Translations under genes and position numbers: made by a program
Notes under the pieces: generated by a model
Seen by the model: only the letters and a program-made list of their open reading frames with translations
Told to the model about the DNA's origin: nothing
Database searches by the model: none
NCBI GenBank assembly: GCA_964035575.1
Contig: OZ037873.1
Span: 1,364,001 to 1,428,000 of the forward strand
Direction of reading: 5' to 3'
Length of the DNA: 64,000 bases
Source of the DNA: Rhynchopus sp. YZ270_cl-10
Taxonomy: Eukaryota > Euglenozoa > Diplonemea > Diplonemida > Diplonemidae
Part shown: positions 55,044 through 64,000 of the stretch, one piece after another
Numbering within the stretch: the stretch's first letter is position 1
Layout of the letters: each line of letters starts with the position of its first letter

Positions 55044-55220
55044 ATAAGGAATACTTTTTTTCACGCTACAGGTCGTGCGAGTTACCTGCTGCAGAAATGG
55101 TTCCCGAGCGAAGCGAGGGGACCATGTAAATACGGAAAAATAATTTACCGAGCGAAGCGAGGTGAATTATGTTCAGCAGGTAACGAGCGCACCTGTAGCG
55201 TGAAAAAACGGATTCCTTAT
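55044..55220. repeat. 177-bp foldback element with twin GAGCGAAGCGAG loops
   Basis: Arms of about 48 bp (left begins ATAAGGAATACTTTTTTTCA, right ends GGATTCCTTAT) are inverted copies. Between them sit two small hairpins, GGTTCCC...GGGGACC and AATTTACC...GGTGAATT, which both have GAGCGAAGCGAG in the loop. Related words (GAAATAAGG...TTTTTTCACGC) recur at 55540-55610. MITE-like; no clear target duplication. Confidence 0.65.
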
Positions 55221-55383
55221 GACAAACAATACGTAATTTTATTCCGGTTTACAAAGTAGGGGTAGTCCCCAAGCACAGGCCAAAAAACAGTGAGATGGGA
55301 GATCAGGAAAAATAAATACCACCCACATCACACGTATCATCTGTTACAGGAGCTAATCAAAAGAAAAAAAAGAACAACAACAA

Positions 55384-55554
55384 ATGCCGAGGACAACGCT
55401 TAAGGCGAAGATGCAGGAGGCATACGAGAGCGGACTACAAGAGCTTCGCCTCTTACAAGCTCGAGTGAGCTCCAAATTTTTGTCCAGATTCCCACCCTCC
55501 CCACCTGAAATCCACACAGGAATCCTCATACAGGTGCGCCGTGAAATAAGGTGA
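55384..55554 (+). CDS. Possible 56-aa ORF or gene/element remnant
   Basis: An ATG with an A-rich leader starts a GC-richer, helical, coding-like stretch (LKAKMQEAYESGLQELRLLQ). CAGGAG at about 55350 resembles a splice acceptor. The frame runs into a GTGAAATAAGGTGACTT repeat that also occurs 50 bp later. It may be an exon or a LINE remnant disrupted by small repeats; LINE fragment C follows. Confidence 0.25.
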   Translation: MPRTTLKAKMQEAYESGLQELRLLQARVSSKFLSRFPPSPPEIHTGILIQVRREIR

Positions 55555-55630
55555 CTTTTTTCACGCCCCACGCAATTTACCCGTCATTTGCTGTGAAATA
55601 AGGTGACTTTCATGGTATTTCGTACCATGA

Positions 55631-55988
55631 GGTCTCGGGATACGCAGAGCCCGGGATCACTCGTCAGCAGCAGCTCTTGCGTCCCAAGCTGGGAACTTCC
55701 AGCTGGCGCAAACCCTGGACCCACTGTACGCCTGGGATGCCCTGAGATGGAAGCATGCTGTGACGGACTTCAACGAGCGAGTGGACCTGAAGTACAAGCT
55801 CAACACAGACCAGCCCACCCAGCTCCCGCTCCAGCAGAAGCTCGCGGCGGCTATTGTTGATGCGCAGGCAGACAAGCTCATGCTGGCCTTGAGCACGAGG
55901 GACCGTGCCCGCATGAAGTCCCTTCTCCTCCCCATGTCCGGGGCGTACCTCACAGCGATCCCCTCCAACGCCAACATGTTCACCGACG
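55631..55988 (+). pseudogene. LINE fragment C (post-RT region)
   Basis: An open stretch of about 119 codons colinear with LINE A between the RT and the endonuclease: GLGIRRARDH, ALASQAGNFQLAQTLDP, IVDAQADKLM, RDRARMKSLLLPMSGAYLTA. Both ends are truncated; the 401-bp satellite family begins at the 3' end. It is closer to LINE A than to LINE B. Confidence 0.85.
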
Positions 55989-57895
55989 CATTTTTTCACG
56001 AAAAATGGTCGGAATGTGACTTGAATGGGCTCTAATGGGTATATTATGCACATAACATACCTAAATTATTATGCACACTACTTTGTGAGCGGAAAGTGTC
56101 ACGTCGTTCACTCACCCAACCGTGCTCCGCAACACCACCAACCAACAGGTAATTTTTAGTGTGTGTGGAAGCGTCAACGCATCAAACAACTACAAGAAGG
56201 GGGGTGAGGGAACCACAAGTGACACTTTTGTCGATATTTCACCGGCGGAGCCGAAAAAATCGATTTTCAGGGTGTGCAAAACTGTAAAAATGACGAAAAT
56301 CGGAAAAATGACGATTTTTTGGTCAAAATATTTTTCACAGAAAATCGAATTTTACTATTAAGATTGGCTTTGGGCATGACCCAGTAAGGTTACTATGGGC
56401 CCCATGGGACATGTACACCCGAATACCAGGCCGTATTTTCAAAAAGTTGATAATCCCAGTATATGGTATGGCCCTGTGGTACGAAATTTTTGGCCGAAAA
56501 AATCGACCAAAAAATCGTCATTTTTCGGGGTCACGGTGACAAAAAGTTGCATTTTTTCACGAAAAATGGTCGGAATGTGACTTGAATGGGCTCTAATGGG
56601 TATATTATGCACATAACATACCTAAATTATGTCGCTATTTCACCGGCAGAGCCGAAAAAATCGATTTTCAGGGTGTGCAAAACTGTAAAAATGACGAAAA
56701 TCGGAAAAATGACGATTTTTTGGTCAAAATATTTTTCACAGAAAATCGAATTTTACTATTAAGATTGGCTTTGGGCATGACCCAGTAAGGTTACTATGGG
56801 CCCCATGGGACATATACACCCGAATACCAGGCCGTATTTTCAAAAAGTTGATAATCCCAGTATATGGTATGGCCCTGTGGTACGAAATTTTTGGCCGAAA
56901 AAATCGACCAAAAAATCGTCATTTTTCGGGGTCACGGTGACAAAAAGTTGCATTTTTTCACGAAAAATGGTCGGAATGTGACTTGAATGGGCTCTAATGG
57001 GTATATTATGCACATAACATACCTAAATTATGTCGATATTTCACCGGCGGAGCCGAAAAAATCGATTTTCAGGGTGTGCAAAACTGTAAAAATGACGAAA
57101 ATCGGAAAAATGACGATTTTTTGGTCAAAATATTTTTCACAGAAAATCGAATTTTACTATTAAGATTGGCTTTGGGCATGACCCAGTAAGGTTACTATGG
57201 GCCCCATGGGACATATACACCCGAATACCAGGCCGTATTTTCAAAAAGTTGATAATCCCAGTATATGGTATGGCCCTGTGGTACGAAATTTTTGGCCGAC
57301 AAAATCGACCAAAAAATCGTCATTTTTGGGGGTCACGGTGACAAAAAGTTGCATTTTTTCACGAAAAATGGTCGGAATGTGACTTGAATGGGCTCTAATG
57401 GGTATATTATGCACATAACATACCTAAATTATGTCGATATTTCACCGGCGGAGCCGAAAAAATCGATTTTCAGGGTGTGCAAAACTGTAAAAATGACGAA
57501 AATCGGAAAAATGACGATTTTTTGGTCAAAATATTTTTCACAGAAAATCGAATTTTACTATTAAGATTGGCTTTGGGCATGACCCAGTAAGGTTACTATG
57601 GGCCCCATGGGACATATAGACCCGAATACCAGGCCGTATTTTCAAAAAGTTGATAATCCCAGTATATGGTATGGCCCTGTGGTACGAAATTTTTGGCCGA
57701 AAAAATCGACCAAAAAATCGTCATTTTTGGGGGTCACGGTGACAAAAAGTTGCATTTTTTCACGAAAAATGGTCGGAATGTGACTTGAATGGGCTCTAAT
57801 GGGTATATTATGCACATAACATACCTAAATTATGTCGATATTTCACCGGCGGAGCCGAAAAAATCGATTTTCAGGGTGTGCAAAACTGTAAAAAT
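55988..57895. repeat. 401-bp satellite, four full units plus partial ends
   Basis: Units begin at 56230, 56631, 57032 and 57433, exactly 401 bp apart and almost identical. A fifth (57834) breaks off near 57895. A unit tail (55988-56069) lies before an unrelated 160-bp piece (56070-56229). Each unit has a 61-codon open stretch (MGPMGHIHPNTRPYFQK...), but 401 is not divisible by three and the stretch looks incidental. GAAAAATCG and TGGTATGGCCCTGTGG are frequent words. Confidence 0.95.
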
Positions 57896-59396
57896 CACCA
57901 AAATCCCAAAAATCACGATTTTTTTTGAAAAATATTTTTTTCAAAAATATCGATTTTAAAATATTGGTTTGGCTTGTGCGGGGACCTGAATCTGGGGCAA
58001 CATACCCTGTGGGACATACTGGGCCCTATGCAAGGCCGATTTTTCAAAAATATGGTTGCCCCGGTAGACGGTATGGCCCTGCAGGTCAGTGCATCGGGCC
58101 AAAAATCATGAAAAAATCATGATTTTGGGGTCTGGCACCCCATGGGCACATATATCTGGGGGTGTGAAATATGCATGGAATCGACCGATTGGGGGTGTTA
58201 TAGGTCCTGGGGGCCCACATGGGCCATATTTCACGCTATTGGGTCACGGGAAAGTGATTTTGACATTTTTTCATCGATTTTAGCTGTGAGAACCCTTCAA
58301 AAACACTGATTTTGGGGTGTTTCTGAGACGGTACGCTATACCCAGGGTCATATTAGGTATTAGTCCGGTCGACTTTTTGAAAAAACGACCCCGCAATGGA
58401 CTCAGGGGTGCCAGATAGTGTATATGCACCAGAATGGATTCACGGGAAAAGTCAAAATTGGGTGTCAGATACATGCTGCCATAAGTGACGAATTTCAAAA
58501 GTTGAGATTTTTCGAAAATCAGGGTTCAGTACACGCTGTACCCAATCCTGGGGGCCAAAATTTTCAACTTTTTGAAAAAACGGGCGGTATATGGCCCTAA
58601 ATTGTCAAAATGAGTTAATTGCGACCTCGGACGGCCTCCGGAGATGAGTAGAAGTTTATTTACTGAAAAAAAAAGTCAAAACACAGGCAAAATCCCACCT
58701 TCCACAGGTACAGTCAAAACTTTTATCCAGATCTCATGTTTTTTCAAAAAATTTTAAATTGTTTTTATGACTAACACCTCCGAAATTTTTCCTGATAAGA
58801 TGGAATATGGTCCTGTCGTAGTATGCAGTGTGTTTGCAGGCAAAAATTTGCATTTTCTCGCCCCAGACATTTTTTTATACATAAAAGTGCATAAAGGGAC
58901 CCCTGACCCCAAAATCCGGGTTCCAGCTTTTTGAAGGGGTCACCCTACAGGCCACCTCAAAAAGTTGGCCCGTAGGGCCAGCTTTTTGAAAAAACGGGGT
59001 TGCTGGGAAAAAAATATTAGGTTTTTGGGGGTCTATATAGGGTTGCTGTGGGGGTCACATGGCCGAAAAATGGCCATTTTTGGCCTATTTTTGGCCATTT
59101 TTTTAAGGTAAAAAATCCACTTTTTTTTTGTACATCCCCTTGCCCCCGGTAAAATTTACCAAACATATGGCCCTGTTGGACATACTGGGCCCATGAGTCG
59201 GTTGCTGGATCACCAAACTAGACGGGTCAAATTTGGGTCCAGTGGGAAGGGGTCTCCCAGGAATTTTGGATTTTTTGGCAGTCAACCCATCCAGAAGAAC
59301 CTTAAAAAATCTTGGGAAAAACTTGAAAACTGGAAATTCTTTGAAAAGCTGACATTTCAGAATTTTTTTCTGAACATGAAAATTTTACTTCCTCCT
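57896..59396. other. Decayed relatives of the 401-bp satellite
   Basis: No gene. It repeats the satellite vocabulary at lower similarity: GGGACATACTGGGCCC, GGTATGGCCCTG, TTTTTGGCC, TTTTTGAAAAAAC. It appears to be old monomers of about 400 bp or remnants of a longer element family. Confidence 0.5.
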
Positions 59397-59408
59397 AAAA
59401 AAAAGAAC

Positions 59409-59480
59409 TGCACTTACCGGGAGTCGAACCCGGGCCGCTCGCTTGGAAGGCGAGAATACTAACCGTTATACCATAAGTGC
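59409..59480 (-). tRNA. tRNA-Gly(UCC)
   Basis: Full cloverleaf on the minus strand: acceptor GCACTTA/TAAGTGC, anticodon stem CTCGC/GCGAG with loop CTTCCAA, T arm CCGGG-TTCGACT-CCCGG, discriminator A. An eight-T terminator follows on the minus strand (59397-59404). No intron. Confidence 0.95.
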
Positions 59481-59569
59481 TGTTACTTTCATGCAAAGTG
59501 TTTTCTTTGTGGGGGGCAATTTCAAAATAAAAAAAATTTGAAATTGTTCAAATTGCCCAAAAAAAGAAG

Positions 59570-59641
59570 CAACCGTGGCAGGACTCGAACCTGCAACCGC
59601 CTGATCCGTGGTCAGGCGCTCTTCCATTGAGCCACACGGTC
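59570..59641 (-). tRNA. tRNA-Arg(ACG), with C33
   Basis: Acceptor GACCGTG/CACGGTT, D stem GCTC/GAGC, anticodon stem CCTGA/TCAGG, T arm GCAGG-TTCGAGT-CCTGC, discriminator G as usual for Arg. The anticodon loop is CCACGGA, so the normally invariant U33 is C. A T7 terminator follows on the minus strand. Confidence 0.9.
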
Positions 59642-59728
59642 CATGTCTTTAGGCAATAGTATTTTTTATGTGGCCTGCATATTTTTGGAGTTGGAAAAAA
59701 TGAAAATGGTTGATTGTACAGCTAAAAA

Positions 59729-59800
59729 AGCGGTTACCGAGAATTGAACTCGGGTCTCCCGTGCCACAAACGGGTGTTCTAACCACTAAACCATAACCGC
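59729..59800 (-). tRNA. tRNA-His(GUG)
   Basis: Acceptor GCGGTTA/TAACCGC, anticodon stem CCCGT/ACGGG with loop TTGTGGC, T arm CCGAG-TTCAATT-CTCGG. G-1 is not encoded (A precedes), as in eukaryotes that add it later. Discriminator T is unusual. A T run follows on the minus strand. Confidence 0.92.
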
Positions 59801-60749
59801 TTGAATACTCCCACTTATTGGGATCTCAGAAAGGGTTTTATTTCCCGGGACATTGTGAAATATTTGGTGACGGGCTAAAAAACCTGTCGTTCTTGTGTGA
59901 CACTTCCATGGAAACGTGATGAGGACCTCACCTTTTTTTACAGGTGGTTTTTTTTGTAAGGACCTCACACACTGGGCAGGCGGTCAGCTATTCGCTTCCC
60001 GCGGGGCGTTCGCGTGCGCGCTTCGCGCGCCCGCTCACGGTAACGTGTACAAAAAAACCTCACTCGTGCCTTCATGAACTGGCCTGTAAAGTGGCCTGTA
60101 AAAAGTGGTGTTTTTGTGGTAAACGCCAGATGGTCAAAAGAGTGATCTGAGCATATTCCCCAGGTATAACTGGTACTCAAAAAGTTCATTAACGAAGGAA
60201 TCTTGCACTTTTGACCATCACATATTAGATGTGTTTTTTCAGGTTTTTCAATGCACTTTCCTGTACTGGGAAGCATGCCACAAGTGTCATGTTTTACAAG
60301 GCAAAAATGACCAAAAAAGCTGATTTTTGGCCGAATGCCACATGTCATTTGGCAGTCCAATTTCTGAACACGACTGAAAAAAAATTTTTTTTTGGGCCTC
60401 AATACCCCCAAACAACACGTTAAGCCCAAAAAATTCACTTTTGGATGAGCAACTATTTATTTAAAAAAATCGATTTTTTGGTCAAATCCCCTCTGGTGGT
60501 GAGGGGGTGTGTGTGTGTGTGTGTGGGTGTGTGTGTGTGTGGGTGTGTAGTGTGTGTGGTGTGGGTGGCGCACATCTCTATAGTAAAGACTAAAAAACTA
60601 AGGTTTTTTAGGATTTTCTGTACAATATTGGATCTGTGCACAGGGGGCATTACCCCTCTAACAGCAAGGGTAAAGTTGAAAATAAAGGAAAGTGCTTCTT
60701 TGAGGCACTATGACACTTTGACAATCTATTTTTTGAAAGTAAAGTAAAA
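59801..60749. other. AT-rich spacer with a GC hairpin
   Basis: No gene seen. It holds a GC-rich hairpin around GCGCGCTTCGCGCGC at about 60017-60031, a repeated GGCCTGTAAA phrase, and a GT microsatellite. Confidence 0.5.
60504..60570. repeat. (GT)n microsatellite
   Basis: Interrupted GTGTGTGTGGGTGTGT run of about 65 bp. Confidence 0.9.
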
Positions 60750-60987
60750 AGAAGTGCATCCTGGTGGCACTTTGACACTGGCAAACATTCTATTCTATTG
60801 TGTCTACTGTTTCTATTCTAAATTCTAAAACACTGGCTGGGCGACCTCCTGGGAACACCTCACACAAAAATCAAAATGGTAAATGACAAAAATAAAAATG
60901 GGGAAAACCACGTTTTCGTACACATATTCTTTGCTTTGCTTTGCTTTGGTTTGCTTAGTTTTGTGTTGTTTTCTTTGTATCTCTTGT
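60750..60987 (-). other. Probable 3' UTR of LINE D
   Basis: Non-coding sequence immediately downstream of the LINE D stop on the minus strand. No clear A tail, so the 3' boundary is not fixed. Confidence 0.4.
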
Positions 60988-63900
60988 TTATTGAAAGTCC
61001 TCATCAACCGCGTCGACATCGATGGAGCAAGCCGCAGCACAGGAAGTGGCAGACGGGTGGGCGGAGGGTGCGGTGTGGCCACTTCCTGTCTGGGCGTTCA
61101 TTGCTGCTGATGCGGTGGAGGAGTCGGAGGTGGACTGTGCGGCGGCGATGGGGGACTCTTCATCGCTCTCCATCATCACCTCTGCGGCAGTGTAGCGTCG
61201 TCCGAAAGGGGATGTGGGCTCAGCAGAACAGGAAGTGGCAGACGGGTGGGCGGAGGGTGCTGTGTGGCCACTTCCTGTCTGCGATGTTGTAGCGGGTGCC
61301 GTGGTGGCATCGACCCCATCTGGGTCTCGCCCTCGGGACCCTGGATCCAAAGCTAGCGACACCGTCACCGTAGGGTCCCAATCATTCGCCCTATCCCGAA
61401 AGCTCGAGTCGCTCATTGCCCTGTTGAGGCAGTCCAGTGTGGACCGGATCTTCTTCTTTGCCGCCTCGGGAGCCTCCCAATTCAGCGCCTTCCAGGTGTG
61501 GAGCCATTCCCGAAACGCCCAGAAGCACCCCTCTGTGCCGAGTCGCGTATCCACCGCCCCTTGCCTGTGGTGGAAGGCCTCCACCCACTGCTGGACGTTC
61601 CGCATCACCGGCTGCCCCATTGACAGGCAGGGGTAGAAACCCCCTTTCGACACCGTGTACCCCCACTGCAGCTTCCGTGCGATCTCCTCCACCTTCTGCC
61701 GCGCTTCGCCCTCCACATCGTCCAGGCGAAAAGAGTCCGTCGGGGTCTCAGCGTCCGCCTTCGGGTTCTCGACCGCGGGGGTGGACTGCCTGGCCTTACG
61801 CACCCTGTTGTCCCGTTCTGTCGTCACCCTGGCCTGGGAGACCCCCTTCCTACGAGTCTGTGTGTCCCCGAGCTCGATACCCTGCTTTGCGGTACCTGGT
61901 TTCGCGGTTCCAGGCTTCTTGTCCTCCCCAGTGGACGGAGCAGCACGCGGCAGGAAGGCCTGAGGGAGGAGACAGGACGCAGTGCACAGCTTGGAGAAAG
62001 CCATGTCCTCCTCATCCCTCAAATCGCCATGCGAGCGTTCAGCGTCCCTCAGCAGCAAAAGACACCGCTCAGACGTGGCGTGCAGGAGGATGGTCTCCCG
62101 TCCCTGCATGGACTCTTCGTTGCCGATGTTGCGGCGCCCCTCAGCCTCCTGTTCCTCGCACGAGGCAAACCCTAACCGGAACCTCTGACGGCTCTCCTCT
62201 CTCCTCTGCGATGCAGTGAGGCTCTGGGCTTGCCTTCGGTTCAAGGCACCTGCCTTCGTCAGCTCACTCGTCTTCGCCGATCCAGGCTGCGCTCCAGCGG
62301 GGCTGCGGACACCCATCGCCTTCTCCTGCATCGTCTCACGTCGCTGCTCCGACGATTTGACCTTAGCAGAAACGAAGCGAGATGCACTCTCGGATCTGGC
62401 CCGGCGCAAGAGGACCTCCGCAGCCTCCCGTTCCTGCCTCTGGCGTTCCTCCGACAACCTCCTCCGCTCTGCCGACCGCCGGCGTAACTCTTTCCCCTCC
62501 TCTGGTGGGACTTCACCCTCAACCCCACCCTCGAAGCCCGATTCCCTATCCTCAGGTTCCTCGGCAAAGCAGGGTGGCGTCACCGGCTGGGGAGAAGCGT
62601 CAGTCTGGTGCAGGTCTTGCATCGTAGCGCCAGCCTGCTCCCAATCTCCTTGAGAAGAGGGCGGCATAGGAGGAGTCTCATCAGGGTGTGCAGGGTGACG
62701 GACCGGTGTCGCTCCTGTCTGAGTCTGATCCACATCCATCTCCTCCTCCTTGACCCCGGCTTGGCGCATCTCAGCCTCATGGCGCTTCACCATCTCAGCT
62801 ACCTCCAGTTCCTCTTCCCTTTCCCATTGGTCTTTCAGGGCACCCTCATGAACCCCCGCTCGTACACACCACCAAAGCCGCAGGAGACCCCTCTCAGTTT
62901 CATGGAACCGCATAAGGTCACGAACATGGGGAGCACCGTTGTCAATCGGGTCCTCATTCCCACGCCTGGTCCCTCTGGGCCCGTCTGGCTGGTCATCCAT
63001 AGGGACCGGGGGCCCAGCACAAGTCACTTGGTCCTGGCTGACTCGGCACGCCACGCAACAGCTCGTGCAGCAAGTCGTACAGAAATGTGACTCTGCTTCC
63101 GCTCCTTCGCTGTGCCCATCGCATCCCCTGCAAATGAACGGGCCTGTCGTAGGCTCCCAAAGGCATGTGTCGGCACGTAGAGGCTTCGCTGCGCAGAGGA
63201 TCTTGACTGCATCGACGTTCAGCGAGAGGGTCTCAAAGTGCCCGGCGATTACTCCAGTAAAAACCAGTCCCAGGGCTCCGTGGGGGGCACATAGGCGAGG
63301 GACATAGATTTTGGGCACGGCGCCCGGGGAGACAAGGATTATGGTCATCTCGAGTACCTCACATAAGCCCATGATCATCGTTTCATCCGCCCACGTGGTG
63401 TCGTCTCTGCATCCTTCTCGCAATTTCCGTTCCATCCACGATCGACGGTCTCCAGTGCGCGCAGCCAGCTTAGCGTCACGAAGAACTTGGGCAACTGCCA
63501 GTTTCCGGAGGAGCGATGACGAATGGTAGGGTGTATTCGGAGCGAAGTTCGCGGCCAAGGCGTCAAACAGGCAGTCACCCACAGTGAAGCTGTTCCTCGT
63601 ACGCGAGCCAAGAAATTCTGCCTGCCTGTCCACCGCCCAAGACTTGAAGACATTCATATCTGTCAGAGAGTGGGTCGGGGAGAGGACCAGCTTCTCTAAG
63701 TTGTGTAGAAAAGATGAGGCCTCCTGATCGTCCTCCCTCGGTGTCGCCTGCGGGAATGTGGGTGACCTGGCTCTCTCAGCGCCCTTCATGTGCGTGTCGT
63801 GGGAAGTGTGCGGAGTAGGGGACGGAGCCGATGAGCGCACGTTACCACTGAGGATGTCAGCTAAGCCGTTCTGAGACGCCGGACAAAAGGGGGAGTCCCT

Positions 63901-64000
63901 TGAGCACAAATCGCACACCAACCTCTCGCACCCCTCAGCACATTTGAAGTGCGCCTCGCAACCGTCGATGGGGCGAACGCAACGCCTACACTGGTACACC
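60988..64000 (-). mobile_element. LINE D, C-terminal coding part (runs off window)
   Basis: One frame open for about 1003 codons to the right edge; RT and endonuclease would lie beyond it. In order: Cys-rich finger (CRRC...CDLC...CP, about 63890-63996) equivalent to the finger after OTU 2 in LINE A; an OTU-like domain (GDCLFDAL at about 63575, GHFETL at about 63230); a second Cys-rich finger (CRGC...CTTCC, about 63030-63150); a long charged coiled coil; then the family C-terminal domain (GGFYPCLSMG...FHHRQG). The tail has two copies of QTGSGHTAPSAHPSATSC. It looks intact as far as seen and may be a young copy. Confidence 0.85.

Noticed and set aside
56395-57783. Four repeated 61-codon ORFs in the satellite
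   Set aside because: Unit length is not a multiple of three and composition is that of the repeat; no sign of selection.
55988-57895. CRISPR-like spacing of repeats
   Set aside because: Contiguous 401-bp units without spacers; a satellite in a eukaryote.

Overview
This is nuclear DNA of a unicellular eukaryote that I cannot place to a lineage. It has short GT-AG introns with GTATGT or GTATGC donors, Pol III-style tRNA genes ending in T tracts, standard stop codons, GC-rich coding DNA in AT-rich spacers, and many LINEs, MITE-like elements and satellites. I see no rRNA, CRISPR or bacterial operon.

Layout. Positions 1-20.7 kb hold five tandem copies of a secreted class 3 lipase gene. The last three sit in a 3989-bp repeat unit that looks perfectly identical. 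Copies 1 and 2 are older, and their spacers carry three transposon-like insertions with clear empty sites in the sister units. Each spacer holds a length-conserved 159-bp structured block with U1 snRNA-like features on the minus strand and a dyad-rich block upstream of the next gene. At 20.9-29.7 kb a giant secreted protein (LamG-like, F5/8C-like, WSC, EGF) sits behind the same upstream sequence as the lipases. At 30.2-33.7 kb lie an IGHMBP2/UPF1-type helicase and a six-TM membrane protein. A short unknown ORF at 34.3 kb runs into about 2 kb of pure 8-bp repeat.

Positions 36.6-54 kb are two tandem LINE copies, A and B, of one family. It has a restriction-like endonuclease, a reverse transcriptase with YLDD, and OTU-like cysteine protease domains both before and after the RT-endonuclease core. 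B is decayed. A third fragment, C, lies at 55.6 kb, and the 3' coding part of a fourth copy, D, runs off the right edge on the minus strand. Positions 54-60.7 kb are AT-rich and repeat-dominated: hairpin elements, a 401-bp satellite with decayed relatives, and a cluster of three minus-strand tRNA genes (Gly, Arg, His).

How it fits together. The lipases and the LamG/WSC protein both have signal peptides and share upstream DNA, so I infer co-regulated secretion to the cell surface or a digestive compartment. The right half is a repeat-rich block where LINEs and satellites have landed in one another. The most unusual items are the multi-OTU LINE family, the shared lipase/LamG upstream region, the U1-like block, and the two related 8-bp satellites at the ends of possible element fragments.
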